From positions 248,001-312,000 of the forward strand of contig JAEEWG010000001.1 in the NCBI GenBank assembly GCA_016287245.1: a stretch of DNA of 64,000 nucleotides, written 5' to 3'. Positions 1 to 9,224 of the stretch are shown piece after piece. Both the position numbers and the translations under genes were made by a program. The notes below the pieces were generated by a model, which did no database searches, was not told where the DNA came from, and was given only the letters and a program-made list of their open reading frames with translations. The DNA comes from Clostridia bacterium. Its GTDB lineage: Bacteria; Bacillota; Clostridia; Saccharofermentanales; Saccharofermentanaceae. Within the stretch, counting starts at the first letter, position 1; every line of letters begins with the position of its first letter.

Positions 1-11
1 TATTCCCCGTA

Positions 12-1172
12 TTACTGCTCATCTTCTTTTGTTTCTTCCACCTTCACTAAAGTTTTCTTTTCAGATACCTTCTTTTTCATCGCAGGATCCCCGTACATAA
101 AAAGCATGAAGAACAAAGCCGCGGTTCCGTAGTTCATCCAGAAGATCGTATCCGTAAAGGCACGGATCAGAAGAGTGCCAAGACAGATAAGATAAATGAA
201 CCGCTTATTTTTCAGTGTATATAATCCCCGCTTGATGACCAGCCCGAAGATCCAGATCAGACAGAAAATACCATTGTTTGCATGGACGCTGATATAACTG
301 TTATGGGCATTTCCGAGGTATCTTTCCCACGAAAGCGTCAGACGGATATCCGCACCAAACAGGAAGTGTTCGATATCGGCAAACGCATATTGGAGATAGT
401 CTGCCCAAAGTTCAGTTCGGGAGCTTTTCATTCCACGGTCACGGAACGTCTCGGAAGCGACGGATTCGCCGAACATGCCTGTGATCTTATCCAGGCAAAG
501 AAAGAATACGCCGCACACAACGATGAGGACCGGAACAAAGATCGCGCGGTATTCTCTTTTCATTTTGCGGAACACGAAGAAAGCAATACCGAGAAGAAGG
601 ATCGAGGATGAGATGATACCGCCGCGTCCGCTGGCGATCATGGAAAGGATCCAGAGAAGAAGCGCCGGCCAAAGGTAGAGCTTCTTCCCTCTTGCTTCGA
701 CAAGCGTATAGTAGATGACTGTCGGATAGAGCATATATACGGAAATATAGTTGACCGAAGATTCGAGATATATCTGTCCACGGATCCCGACCGTCAGAAA
801 CTTGAAAATAATAATGACCGCATTCATGACGATGACCGTGATCATCGCATCCGGATTGAATCTTTCATTGACGAAAAGAAACGACAGCAGAAAGATCAGG
901 ATCATGACCACCAGAGATTTGATCTGTATCGAACCGATCAGGAAATAATTAATGAGGCCTGTCACAATAATGGTCGCCGCAAACAAGATGACGCACTTTC
1001 TGAAATAGGAGATATTCACGATCAGTGATACCGCCGCGCCAAGTGCAATAGACAGATACCAGAAATACTGGACGAATACACTGTTCGACTGTGTGATCAT
1101 GGCCAGAGCCACGAAATACATGGTGCCCGAAAGTGTAATGATCGAGTTTTTCGCATTGAAAGTATTCGTCAT
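12..1172 (-). CDS. O-antigen ligase/polymerase-like membrane protein
   Basis: A 386-residue polytopic membrane protein with about ten hydrophobic segments and a polar loop around residues 255-300 containing HNSYISVHANNG, the kind of loop found in the O-antigen ligase/Wzy (Wzy_C) superfamily. In that family the protein joins or polymerises lipid-linked glycans on the outer face of the membrane. It is the last visible gene of the leftward polysaccharide operon and starts 3 bases after the GT52-like gene, with AAGGA upstream of its ATG. The C-terminus is a charged Lys/Glu tail. The family is inferred from topology and the loop, so polymerase and ligase cannot be told apart. Confidence 0.72.
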   Translation of the reverse strand: MTNTFNAKNSIITLSGTMYFVALAMITQSNSVFVQYFWYLSIALGAAVSLIVNISYFRKCVILFAATIIVTGLINYFLIGSIQIKSLVVMILIFLLSFLFVNERFNPDAMITVIVMNAVIIIFKFLTVGIRGQIYLESSVNYISVYMLYPTVIYYTLVEARGKKLYLWPALLLWILSMIASGRGGIISSSILLLGIAFFVFRKMKREYRAIFVPVLIVVCGVFFLCLDKITGMFGESVASETFRDRGMKSSRTELWADYLQYAFADIEHFLFGADIRLTLSWERYLGNAHNSYISVHANNGIFCLIWIFGLVIKRGLYTLKNKRFIYLICLGTLLIRAFTDTIFWMNYGTAALFFMLFMYGDPAMKKKVSEKKTLVKVEETKEDEQ

Positions 1173-1175
1173 TTC

Positions 1176-2321
1176 TCAGAGTTCCTTCTTAATACGCACA
1201 ATGCATTCATTATATTCTTCAATGGACCCGGGGATCATGACTTTTTCGTAATCTCGGTAGGAATTTTTAAGTGCCCGGAAGAAATTATCGAGAGTATCCT
1301 GCTCCATGCCTTCGTGAAGGATAAACTTATATAACAAAATGACGTACGGCTCCTGGTCCGTGATCATCTTGGGAGTCGCTACAGCCGTACTTCCGCAGGC
1401 GATAAGGACTTTGTCCTTCATCTCGTTTTTCATGCAAAGGATCTCGAAAGGTAGCGCATAGTTGCTGTAATAGCGGAATCCTTCTCTCTTCTCCCCTTTG
1501 CTTCTCGGGTGGGATTTAATGAGAAGCCCGTCCGCACCAAATGTTTCCCGGGTCTTTTCGTATGTCTCATTTAATAGTTTCAGGCAGCTGTCGCTAAAGT
1601 ATTCATCCGAAAGCTCCTCGAGGATCACGGCCGTCTCATTAAGAACGTGATCGCCGCCACAAGGAAATACCTGATCCAGAAGCGCTTTATGCTCCTCATT
1701 TTCCCAGAAAGGCTTGACAGGAAGGACCTGATACGGTGTTTTCCCGTTGATCTTTTCATAAAGAGTCGGGCAAAGGAGATATCTGTCCTGATCAAAGTCC
1801 ACCGCTTTCTTTCCGAAAAGAACTTTTCGGAGCGCCCCGTCAAGCTTAGACGGCTTTAGTGCGGAGTTTCCATAATAGCTTCCGACGCCGTCATCAAAAT
1901 AGAAAACATTTACGTCTTTTTTCTTCTTATAGCAGCTCAGGATATATAGTCTCGGGATGAAAGCGCGTGATGAAACGAAGATATTACTGTAACTTCTATC
2001 CATCGGCACAATGATGTTTCCGACACTTTTGACATGAAGATATGTTCTTGCGATCTGAAGATGATTGATCAGGCCGCTCTCCCGAGAGATAAAACGATCA
2101 TAGATCTTCTTCGAATCGATGATGAGGACATCTTCGAAAATGCCTGTTGCACGTATCCTTTCGGCATAGCCTTCCACATCTTTAAACTGCGGATCGAGAT
2201 AAAGATCGGCCTTTTCATTCCTGCTGATAGCCAGAGAAAGGATGGAGAACATCTGGAAGATCGATGTACAGAAATAACAGCTGTCGCGGGAAATACGGAT
2301 CTCCTTACTGGTCAAATCCAT
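1176..2321 (-). CDS. GT52/sialyltransferase-like glycosyltransferase
   Basis: A 381-residue soluble protein resembling family 52 (lipooligosaccharide sialyltransferase-type) glycosyltransferases. An N-terminal CYFCTSIFQM segment looks like the family's first strand. DDGVGSYYG near residue 143 fits the acidic D/E-D/E-G motif, IKSHPR near residue 264 fits the HP motif, and ACGSTAVATPK near residue 308 fits the Ser/Thr region of CMP-sugar-using enzymes. The donor is unknown; there are no sialic acid synthesis genes nearby. The ATG lies only 3 bases after a GGAGG and overlaps the upstream SDR gene by 17 bases. An in-frame TTG two codons later has better spacing, so the start is uncertain. Confidence 0.65.
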   Translation of the reverse strand: MDLTSKEIRISRDSCYFCTSIFQMFSILSLAISRNEKADLYLDPQFKDVEGYAERIRATGIFEDVLIIDSKKIYDRFISRESGLINHLQIARTYLHVKSVGNIIVPMDRSYSNIFVSSRAFIPRLYILSCYKKKKDVNVFYFDDGVGSYYGNSALKPSKLDGALRKVLFGKKAVDFDQDRYLLCPTLYEKINGKTPYQVLPVKPFWENEEHKALLDQVFPCGGDHVLNETAVILEELSDEYFSDSCLKLLNETYEKTRETFGADGLLIKSHPRSKGEKREGFRYYSNYALPFEILCMKNEMKDKVLIACGSTAVATPKMITDQEPYVILLYKFILHEGMEQDTLDNFFRALKNSYRDYEKVMIPGSIEEYNECIVRIKKEL

Positions 2322-3369
2322 TCACCTCCCGCAGGATCCCGATCGTATGGGATACGCCGGTCTTTCCGTCAAAGAGCCCTTTCCAGCCGAGACTCTCGAG
2401 TTTATTGCTGTCAAGCGAAGAATTCTTCATCGGATTAAACGCCTTTCTTTCCTCCTCTGTCGGGATATCCTTAATGAGGGACACGCCGGATACTGATGAG
2501 ATCGTATCGGCAAGTTCTGCAATCGACATGATCGAATCACGGTTGGAAATGTTATACGCTTCTCCGCTCCTGCCATCGAAAAGAACTTTCATTATCGCAG
2601 TGGCGCAGTCCAGGCAGTAGCAGTAGCTTCGGATCTGTTCCCCGCTGCTCTTCATGACGATATCCCTGCCCTTTGCGGCATCATATGCCCAGGAAGAAGA
2701 AACTCGTATATCTGAGGGAGCAGCCGTCGGTCCATAGATATGACCGGGGCGAACGATCACGGAATCAACCTCATATTCTGAAAGGAAGCTCGCGCATAGG
2801 TTCTCACCGGCTCTTTTTCCGATAGAATAGGAATTTCTCGGAAGGAGCGGATCGATAAAACCATACTCGTCTTCTTTCGACGGCGTATCCTGGGACGTTT
2901 TCCCGTAGACCTCTGAACTTGATACGAAAAGAAGCCTCTTTACGCCATTATCCCTGGAAAAAGAAAGCAAAGCCTTAAGGCCTACCGTATTACTTTCGAA
3001 GGTCTCAACGGGATTTTTCACGATCGCATCCGGAGAAGCCGGACTTGCTGCGTGGATGATATAGTCGATATCCTTAAACCCGGAAAGGTCGGGATCAGCT
3101 GCATCAAACGGCGCGAAGAAAAGATCATCACGATCCAGAAGATCGGAATAGTGCTCCTTTACGCGTTCGAGCGTACGGCCGGTCGCGAGAACATCGATCT
3201 TCCTGTCACTGGTATCGTTAAAACGAAGAAGCAGATGAACGACAGCAGTTCCTATCAGGCCGGTACTGCCGGTCACAAGAACAGAGCAAGGTGCCTTGCC
3301 GGAGAGTTCGGAAAGGATCGAAAGTGCAGTATCCAAATCTTTTTTCCATACACTACTGGAATATAGCAT
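2305..3369 (-). CDS. NAD-dependent epimerase/dehydratase (extended SDR)
   Basis: A 354-residue extended short-chain dehydrogenase acting on a nucleotide sugar or polyol. The Rossmann motif GSTGLIG is at residues 34-40, a downstream SSSEVYG strand carries the catalytic serine region, and YSIGK near residue 181 supplies the YxxxK pair. It sits between the cytidylyltransferase gene (9-base gap) and the GT52-like gene (overlap). In Clostridia such SDRs commonly accompany TarI/IspD-like and LicD genes, so a role in making a CDP-linked building block is likely, but the substrate cannot be read from sequence. AAGGTGAG precedes the ATG. Confidence 0.8.
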   Translation of the reverse strand: MLYSSSVWKKDLDTALSILSELSGKAPCSVLVTGSTGLIGTAVVHLLLRFNDTSDRKIDVLATGRTLERVKEHYSDLLDRDDLFFAPFDAADPDLSGFKDIDYIIHAASPASPDAIVKNPVETFESNTVGLKALLSFSRDNGVKRLLFVSSSEVYGKTSQDTPSKEDEYGFIDPLLPRNSYSIGKRAGENLCASFLSEYEVDSVIVRPGHIYGPTAAPSDIRVSSSWAYDAAKGRDIVMKSSGEQIRSYCYCLDCATAIMKVLFDGRSGEAYNISNRDSIMSIAELADTISSVSGVSLIKDIPTEEERKAFNPMKNSSLDSNKLESLGWKGLFDGKTGVSHTIGILREVNGFDQ

Positions 3370-3377
3370 AACTCACC

Positions 3378-4094
3378 TTAGTCTTTGAGCCAGTCCGATC
3401 TTGATGCCGCCAGAAGTGCCTTGAAGATATCGATATCCTCAAGAGTCGTAAGCTTGATGTTCTTCTCGGAACCTTGGGAAAAATACACCTGTTTTCCCAT
3501 CTCGATCATGAGCGTGCAGGAAGCAATGGAATTAGTGATTCCGGATTCCAGTGCATCTCTATGTAACTGGCAGATCTCACCGAGCTTGAAGGCCTGCGGT
3601 GTCTGCGTTCTTTTAAGTGAATCTCTCGGATAAGTACCGGAGCTGACTTCGCCGTCCTCGGTCTGAAGCATTGCCTCCGCACAGGGGATCACGGTGATCG
3701 CATTTCCCTTCTCTTTGGCAACGCGGATATTATCAGAGATGATCTCGGAAGAGACCATCGGACGGATCGCATCATGGATCAGTACGAGATCGTCTTTCCC
3801 GTAATGCTTTTCGAGCTCGAAGATGCCGTTTCTGATCGAATCCTGGCCGTTCTTGCCTCCTGTTACGACATGCGACAGTTTGCTGATGTTAAACTGTTTG
3901 GCATATGCCATGAGGACCTGCTGCCAGCCGTCGATGCATACAACCGCGATCGCGTCGATCTCCGGGTGCTTTTCGAAAGCCTCGAGCGTATAAACGATCA
4001 CCGGTCTTTCATTTACGGTAAGAAACTGCTTCGGGATGTCCTGATGCATCCTGTTTCCGGAACCGCCGGCGATCAAAAGTGCAATGTTAGCCAT
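3378..4094 (-). CDS. IspD/TarI family cytidylyltransferase, probably ribitol-5-phosphate type
   Basis: A 238-residue nucleotidyltransferase that transfers CMP to a phosphorylated polyol. The CTP-binding loop GGSGNRM is at residues 10-16, followed by IPKQFL. HDAIRPMV near residue 109 and TQTPQAF near residue 162 are signatures of the IspD/TarI family. The PKQF form and the polysaccharide-operon setting next to LicD and an SDR favour CDP-ribitol (or another CDP-polyol) synthesis over the isoprenoid step, but IspD (MEP pathway) activity is possible and cannot be excluded without seeing the rest of the genome. Confidence 0.85.
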   Translation of the reverse strand: MANIALLIAGGSGNRMHQDIPKQFLTVNERPVIVYTLEAFEKHPEIDAIAVVCIDGWQQVLMAYAKQFNISKLSHVVTGGKNGQDSIRNGIFELEKHYGKDDLVLIHDAIRPMVSSEIISDNIRVAKEKGNAITVIPCAEAMLQTEDGEVSSGTYPRDSLKRTQTPQAFKLGEICQLHRDALESGITNSIASCTLMIEMGKQVYFSQGSEKNIKLTTLEDIDIFKALLAASRSDWLKD

Positions 4095-4109
4095 ATTTAC
4101 CTCTATTTC

Positions 4110-4991
4110 TCAAAAATCGATCTTCACCGCAAGATGCTTCTCGCGCTTATCTTCCGGCGGGATCGCCATATAGTCTTTATACAGATTTTTCAGGTATGTG
4201 TCGAAGTCCTTCGGAATGTTCACGGTAAGGCCCTCGAATTCTCCCTCCGAAAGCTCCGTAAATACTTCTGCCGGCAGGATCTCGCGCGTATAACTGATCG
4301 CCGAGGGTACCGCCAGCCATCCCGTTTTCTTCTTGTACCTTCCCAGTTTATCACATATTTTCAGATAAAACTTCATTCCGCCCAGGTGCGCGAAGAAAAA
4401 ACCAAGTCTTCTGCGCATTTTGTAGTACTTTCTGACCTCTTCATCCGTCTTGCTCTTTTCGATGATGACCGGCGACGGATACTTATAGTCGATGCATACG
4501 CTCGATGCCTTAAATGCGAGGTCATACACCTTTGCACGAAGATTTCTTCCGATGCCCGGAGAAGGGACATTTTCGATCACGAAGATGTCGATAAAGAGAT
4601 TGCTGTGTGCCTTTATTCCCGCATACGGAATCTCGATATACGTTGTCCCCTTTTTAAAGATCTTCGGCTGCTTATTGAAATAGTCCTTGTCCAGCGGGTT
4701 AACAAGCTCATACTTATCAGAAAATTCCGCTTGAAAAGCACCTTGAAACTTCTCATATTCTTCTCTTAGCATCATCAGATCGATGTCATCATCCCAGGGA
4801 ATGAAGCCCTTATGCCGGATCGCGCCAAGTAGCGTTCCGCCGCTTAAAATATACTTGATATCACGAGCATCACAGAAGGCCTTAATGTCCTTAAAGATAG
4901 AAAGGAGTTCATCGTGAAGTTTTCCGATGGTCTGCTCATCGAGTTCATACTCCTTAAAATGTTCTGAATAGATCCGTTTACTTGACTGCAT
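4110..4991 (-). CDS. LicD family phosphotransferase
   Basis: A 293-residue cytoplasmic enzyme of the LicD family (nucleotidyltransferase fold). The family moves phosphocholine or polyol phosphates from a CDP-linked donor to a glycan. The hallmark is SGGTLLGAIRHKGFIPWDDD at residues 50-69, containing the GGTLLG and WDDDID catalytic acids. It follows the GT2 gene and precedes the cytidylyltransferase gene, so its donor is plausibly the CDP-polyol made by that enzyme. No membrane segment is seen. The exact phospho-substituent is unknown. Confidence 0.9.
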   Translation of the reverse strand: MQSSKRIYSEHFKEYELDEQTIGKLHDELLSIFKDIKAFCDARDIKYILSGGTLLGAIRHKGFIPWDDDIDLMMLREEYEKFQGAFQAEFSDKYELVNPLDKDYFNKQPKIFKKGTTYIEIPYAGIKAHSNLFIDIFVIENVPSPGIGRNLRAKVYDLAFKASSVCIDYKYPSPVIIEKSKTDEEVRKYYKMRRRLGFFFAHLGGMKFYLKICDKLGRYKKKTGWLAVPSAISYTREILPAEVFTELSEGEFEGLTVNIPKDFDTYLKNLYKDYMAIPPEDKREKHLAVKIDF

Positions 4992-5006
4992 ATATTCTCC
5001 TGTTTC

Positions 5007-5825
5007 TTAACGGTGAAGGATCTTCTTAAAGATGAATCCGCGAAGTTTTCCCGGAATGAGTGCGACGACGAACTGGATAAACACCGTAACGAAATAGTCC
5101 CAGGCTCCGATGAATCCGGTTTTCCTGACCATCTTCCGGCCTTCTTTATATTTTTTGAAGTAGCTCCATCCGCCGCGTCTTTCGTACATGGCATGCCCGA
5201 TCCTGGCATAAACCAGCGACTCGGGAAGATTCATGCAGCGGGCGCCGCTTTGGATCATGCGGACCCAGAGGTAGGTATCTTCCATCAGCGGACAGGGCTC
5301 GTAGTTTCCGGCCTGTAAGACTGCCTGCTTTTTATACATGACCGTCATGTGATTGAAGCCGTCTCTTCTCTTCTGGTACTTCGCGATCTCCTCATGGGTA
5401 AGAGGAACAGATCTTTTCGAGACGATCTGATCCGGGGTGGTCTCAAACTCATCGATCTGAGACCCGCAGATCGAAAGATCCGGATCATTCGAAAAAGCGG
5501 AAAGCTGTTTTTCGAACCGATCTTTTCTTGCGATATCATCCGTGTCCATGCGAGCGATCAGATCGAAGGAGCACTCAGGAATACCTGCACGAAGCGCAGC
5601 GCCAAGCCCCTGATTCTCCTTAAGCGGAACTCTTTTAATAAGTCCCGGGTGCTTCTTCTCATATTCATCGAGAAGATCGTAGAGTTCCTGCGTCAGAGGA
5701 CCATCCTCCACGATCAGCCACTCCGAAGCCGGAACTGACTGAGAAAGAAGACTTTCAAAGCAGGCCCTGGCGTATTCGGGTTTTTCTTTAATGTATATGG
5801 ACATCAATACACTGAAGTTCTCCAT
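5007..5825 (-). CDS. Glycosyltransferase family 2
   Basis: A 272-residue GT-A glycosyltransferase. The N-terminal strand FSVLMSIY and the VEDG segment near residue 40 bind the nucleotide, RMDTDDIA near residue 91 contains the DxD metal site, and EDTYLWVRM near residue 182 carries the usual ED acceptor/base motif. A C-terminal hydrophobic stretch (about residues 243-258) may anchor it to the membrane. It starts within the stop of the phosphoglycosyl transferase gene (TAATG), so translation is probably coupled. It is likely to add one of the early sugars of the repeat unit; donor unknown. Confidence 0.88.
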   Translation of the reverse strand: MENFSVLMSIYIKEKPEYARACFESLLSQSVPASEWLIVEDGPLTQELYDLLDEYEKKHPGLIKRVPLKENQGLGAALRAGIPECSFDLIARMDTDDIARKDRFEKQLSAFSNDPDLSICGSQIDEFETTPDQIVSKRSVPLTHEEIAKYQKRRDGFNHMTVMYKKQAVLQAGNYEPCPLMEDTYLWVRMIQSGARCMNLPESLVYARIGHAMYERRGGWSYFKKYKEGRKMVRKTGFIGAWDYFVTVFIQFVVALIPGKLRGFIFKKILHR

Positions 5826-6520
5826 TACTGATAGTCCTTTCCCAGGACCGCCAGAACGGTCCGAAACATAGTCTTGATATCAGTAAAAAAACTGAATTCC
5901 CGGATGGATTTTAAATTCCACTTCATCTTATTGGGAAGCACTTCGGAAATATACGTCCGGTCAACATCTTCCGCGCCGGACAAAAGCTTGTCTTCATCCT
6001 TATAACGGATAGAGCATTCACTCGTGATGCCGGCCGGCATCAGAAGCGTCGCATAATATTCCTTTTCGTACTGCTCGACATACTTGACCGCTTCCGGACG
6101 GGTGCCGACGAAACTCATATTTCCTGAAATGACATCAAGTACCTGCGGGAGTTCATCCAGTCGAAGGCGACGGAGCTTACTTCCCATTTTCGTGATACGG
6201 CTGTCGTTTCCTACCGTCACGGCAGATCCGATCTTATCCGCATTACTTACCATCGTTCTGAACTTGTGGATCCGATAACGCTTACCATAACGCGTCACTC
6301 TCTCCTGACGGTAAAAGACCGGTCCCTTGCTGTCTAGCCTAATAAGCAGCGCGATGACGAGCATCGGGATAGAAACGAGAATGAGGATGATGATTCCGGC
6401 AAATACGTCAAAAACACGCTTAAAGAAAAGCTGCACTCTTTTCCTGCTTAGGACATCATAATAGGGTTTTACTTCCGGGATCTGAAGAAAGTCCGGAAGG
6501 CGGCTCCATTTCTTCAGCAT
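5825..6520 (-). CDS. Polyprenyl-phosphate sugar-1-phosphate transferase (monotopic PGT)
   Basis: A 231-residue phosphoglycosyl transferase of the PglC/WcaJ catalytic-domain type. It starts repeat-unit assembly by moving a sugar phosphate to undecaprenyl phosphate. A single N-terminal membrane helix (about residues 38-62) precedes the catalytic part, with KGPVFYRQERV, KFRTM, RLDELPQ (Asp-Glu dyad) and SFVGTRPE. The short length means it lacks the extra N-terminal membrane domain of WcaJ-type proteins. It lies 2 bases after the aminotransferase gene, and GAGGG precedes its ATG. The aminotransferase next door suggests an amino-deoxy sugar as first residue, as inference. Confidence 0.92.
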   Translation of the reverse strand: MLKKWSRLPDFLQIPEVKPYYDVLSRKRVQLFFKRVFDVFAGIIILILVSIPMLVIALLIRLDSKGPVFYRQERVTRYGKRYRIHKFRTMVSNADKIGSAVTVGNDSRITKMGSKLRRLRLDELPQVLDVISGNMSFVGTRPEAVKYVEQYEKEYYATLLMPAGITSECSIRYKDEDKLLSGAEDVDRTYISEVLPNKMKWNLKSIREFSFFTDIKTMFRTVLAVLGKDYQ

Positions 6521-6522
6521 GA

Positions 6523-7839
6523 TTATATTTCCCTCATTACCTCACGCAAAGAGGCGCAGATATAGTCCACATCTTCATCGGTAAGAAGCGTATGGAGCGG
6601 AAGCGTGATCAGATTTTTATAGTAGTCGAAAGAATTCGGATAATCGCCGATATCGGCACCGAGAGCTTTATAGGCCGTCATCATGGGAAGCGGCTTATAG
6701 TGAACATTCGTAGACACACCGAGCTCTGCCAGTTTTCCGATGACCAGATCCCGTTTTTCTTCGTCAAAACCAGGAATACGCATAAGATACAGATGGCAAC
6801 TCGATCCCGCATCCTCGGAGAAATGATTGAGATGAGAGATATTGAGTTCATCGCATACCGCATCGTACTTTCGGATGATCTCGGCTCTTCGATCCAAAAG
6901 ACCCAGATATCTGTCGAGCTGTCGAAGACCGATCGCCGCCATGACATCGGTCATGTTGCACTTATACCAGGGCCCGATGATATCGTATTCCCAGGCACCG
7001 ACCTTTGTCTTCGCAAGCGCATCCTTATTCTGGCCGTGAAGGCTTAAAAGCTGATAGAAATGGTAGATCTCGGAATCCTCGATCCCGTCGATCGTCTTCC
7101 AGGTCGCCGCGCCGCCTTCTGCGGTCGTAAAATTCTTCACGGCATGGAAACTGAATCCTGTAAAATCAGCAAGCGCACCGCAGTATTTCTTCTCTCCGGA
7201 GAATACCCGGGATCCGCCGAGTCCATGAGCACAGTCGGAAACGACCGCCACACGGCCAAGGGCTTTCTGAATGCGGGAAGACAGATCTTTTAGCGGAGAA
7301 CCATCAGACTCCATCGGAGTAAAGAGGGATTTCTTCTCTTCTACGATCGAAAAGATCCGCTCATAGTCACATACGATACCCGCCAGGTCCACACATACGA
7401 CGGCTTTCGTCTTCTCGGAGATAGCGGAAGAAAGTTTGTCATAGTCCATCTCCGGCATATGCGTGATCGGATCTCCGTCTTTTCGGATATCTATAAAACG
7501 CACCGTCGCTCCGCAGTGGATCGCCGCGGAGGCAGAGGCTGTATATGTATAAGCGGGAACTAACACCTCGTCGCCGGGGCCAACACCGAGGATCCGAAGA
7601 TTCAGTTCTTCGGCCGCAGTAGCAGAACTTAAACAGGCCACACGGTCTTTCCATCTGTCCGGATCTGCATCTACATCAATATCCGTTTTACCTGTTTCTA
7701 TATATGCGGCAAGACGCCTTTCCAGAAGTTTCGTTCTGGGACCGGTAGTGATCCATCCGGAACGAAGCGCATCACATACTTCAGCTATTTCAGCTTCGCT
7801 GATATCCGGCGGACTAAACTTGATAAAACGTTTTTCCAT
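6523..7839 (-). CDS. DegT/DnrJ/EryC1/StrS sugar aminotransferase
   Basis: A 438-residue PLP enzyme that aminates keto nucleotide sugars. The fold-type I signature LVPAYTYTASASAA is near residue 93, SDCAHGLGG near residue 201 holds the PLP-pyridine aspartate, and HAVKNFTTAEGG contains the Schiff-base lysine at about residue 235. It is somewhat longer than the usual 370-400 residues because of insertions around residues 50-65 and 165-190. It is the first gene of the polysaccharide operon, directly behind the promoter at 7885-7913. The sugar is unknown; no 4,6-dehydratase is in the window. Confidence 0.9.
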   Translation of the reverse strand: MEKRFIKFSPPDISEAEIAEVCDALRSGWITTGPRTKLLERRLAAYIETGKTDIDVDADPDRWKDRVACLSSATAAEELNLRILGVGPGDEVLVPAYTYTASASAAIHCGATVRFIDIRKDGDPITHMPEMDYDKLSSAISEKTKAVVCVDLAGIVCDYERIFSIVEEKKSLFTPMESDGSPLKDLSSRIQKALGRVAVVSDCAHGLGGSRVFSGEKKYCGALADFTGFSFHAVKNFTTAEGGAATWKTIDGIEDSEIYHFYQLLSLHGQNKDALAKTKVGAWEYDIIGPWYKCNMTDVMAAIGLRQLDRYLGLLDRRAEIIRKYDAVCDELNISHLNHFSEDAGSSCHLYLMRIPGFDEEKRDLVIGKLAELGVSTNVHYKPLPMMTAYKALGADIGDYPNSFDYYKNLITLPLHTLLTDEDVDYICASLREVMREI

Positions 7840-7884
7840 CCTTGTTTCTCAGACCCCAAGATTTCTAAATGATTCATTTTACTC

Positions 7885-7913
7885 ATTATACACATACGGA
7901 AGGTAAATGTGAA
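7885..7913 (-). promoter_or_regulatory. Promoter of the polysaccharide operon
   Basis: On the minus strand TTCACA (7913-7908), a 17-base spacer and a perfect TATAAT (7890-7885) lie about 50 bases upstream of the aminotransferase start and just downstream of the tRNA-Leu terminator. This is a sigma-A-type promoter giving the polysaccharide operon its own transcription start. Confidence 0.72.
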
Positions 7914-7920
7914 TTTCCTT

Positions 7921-7954
7921 AAAATACAATAAAATCACCCATCTTCGGGTGATT
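7921..7954 (-). terminator. Terminator after tRNA-Leu(CAA)
   Basis: An 8-bp inverted repeat (AATCACCC/GGGTGATT, 7933-7940 and 7947-7954) with a 6-base loop, followed on the minus strand by a T-rich tract. It separates the tRNA from the polysaccharide operon. Confidence 0.7.
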
Positions 7955-7975
7955 CTATTGCATAAATAACAAATA

Positions 7976-8060
7976 TGGTGGGGCTGATGGGACTTGAACC
8001 CATACGATTTAAGGTCGGCAGATTTTGAGTCTGCTGCGTCTGCCATTCCGCCACAACCCC
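7976..8060 (-). tRNA. tRNA-Leu (anticodon CAA)
   Basis: An 85-nt cloverleaf with a 7-bp acceptor stem (GGGGTTG/CAGCCCC), a long variable arm as expected of leucine tRNA, anticodon loop CTCAAAA giving CAA, and encoded CCA. It lies between galE and the polysaccharide operon, with its own promoter and terminator. Confidence 0.95.
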
Positions 8061-8077
8061 GTGAAATGACGGACATT

Positions 8078-8107
8078 ATATTAGCATAGACCCGTGTTTT
8101 CTGTCAA
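8078..8107 (-). promoter_or_regulatory. Promoter of tRNA-Leu(CAA)
   Basis: A consensus TTGACA (8107-8102) with an 18-base spacer to TAATAT (8083-8078), overlapping an alternative TATAAT at 8080-8075. It lies just past the galE stop and about 15 bases from the tRNA 5' end. Confidence 0.65.
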
Positions 8108-8114
8108 CGAAACC

Positions 8115-9125
8115 TTATGTTCCGGAAAGCGCATTCTTCGCGAATCTGTAAGAGTCTTTACACATTCTCTCAAGGTCATATTCGGTCTTCCAGCCAAGCT
8201 CTCTAAAAGCCTTCGAAGGATCTGAATAATTGACAGCGATGTCGCCCGGACGGCGTTCTGCCATCTGGTACGGGATCTTGATGTCATTCGCTTTTTCAAA
8301 AGCGTGCACGATATCGAGTACACTGTAGCCGACACCGGTTCCCAGGTTATAGATATATACGCCAGGTGCATCCGAGAACTTCTTCATGGCGGCTACATGG
8401 CCTTTTGCCAGGTCAACGACATGAATATAATCACGGACACCCGTTCCGTCCGGCGTATCGTAGTCATTTCCGAACACACGGAGATACGGGAGTTTTCCTA
8501 CGACGACCTGCATGATATACGGCATCAGGTTGTTCGGGATACCATTCGGCTCCTCTCCGAGAAGGCCGCTCTCATGAGCACCGATCGGATTAAAGTAACG
8601 AAGCAGGATAACGTGGCTGTCCGGATTTGCTTTCTGGTAATCCGTGAGGATCCTTTCGAGCATCTTCTTTGTTTCTCCATACGGATTCGTCGTCGTTCCC
8701 AATGGACATTCCTCTGTGATCGGAATGATCGCCGGATCACCGTAAACCGTTGCCGAGGAAGAGAAAACGAACTTCTTCACTCCGAATTCATTCATTGCCG
8801 AAAGAATATTCAGCGTTCCTCCGACATTGTTTTTATAGTATTCAACAGGTTTCGCCACACTCTCCCCGACTGCTTTAAGACCGGCAAAGTGAACGACGGC
8901 ATCAATTGTATTCTCGGAAAAGATCCTGCGGATCGAATCAAGGTCTCTCATATCCGCCACATAAAACTTCGGGCGCTTTCCCGTGATCTTCTCGATACGA
9001 TCGAGAGCCGATTCTTTTGAATTGCAGAGATTATCGAAGACGATAACGTCGTGTCCGGCATTCATGAGCTCCACACAGGTATGGGATCCGATATAGCCGG
9101 TACCGCCGGTAACAAGAATATTCAT
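8115..9125 (-). CDS. galE: UDP-glucose 4-epimerase
   Basis: A 336-residue, full-length GalE, which interconverts UDP-glucose and UDP-galactose with bound NAD. GGTGYIG at residues 7-13 is the NAD-binding motif, DNLCNSK follows the second strand, SSSATVYG supplies the catalytic Ser/Thr, and YGETK near residue 149 supplies Tyr and Lys. It is a single-gene unit with AAAAGGAG ahead of the ATG. It could feed galactose into the nearby polysaccharide pathway or serve the Leloir pathway; no galK or galT is close. Confidence 0.97.
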   Translation of the reverse strand: MNILVTGGTGYIGSHTCVELMNAGHDVIVFDNLCNSKESALDRIEKITGKRPKFYVADMRDLDSIRRIFSENTIDAVVHFAGLKAVGESVAKPVEYYKNNVGGTLNILSAMNEFGVKKFVFSSSATVYGDPAIIPITEECPLGTTTNPYGETKKMLERILTDYQKANPDSHVILLRYFNPIGAHESGLLGEEPNGIPNNLMPYIMQVVVGKLPYLRVFGNDYDTPDGTGVRDYIHVVDLAKGHVAAMKKFSDAPGVYIYNLGTGVGYSVLDIVHAFEKANDIKIPYQMAERRPGDIAVNYSDPSKAFRELGWKTEYDLERMCKDSYRFAKNALSGT

Positions 9126-9224
9126 ATTTACACTCCTTTTCGGTGTTAGTAAGAGGATCGAAAGACCCTTAAAGTATTATTATCAGATGAGGCGCCAAAA
9201 AGCAAATTCATCGGACTTTCCTTT

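Noticed and set aside
3774..4769. 331-codon plus-strand frame spanning the cytidylyltransferase and LicD genes
   Set aside because: It runs antisense to two recognisable genes and has no family features.
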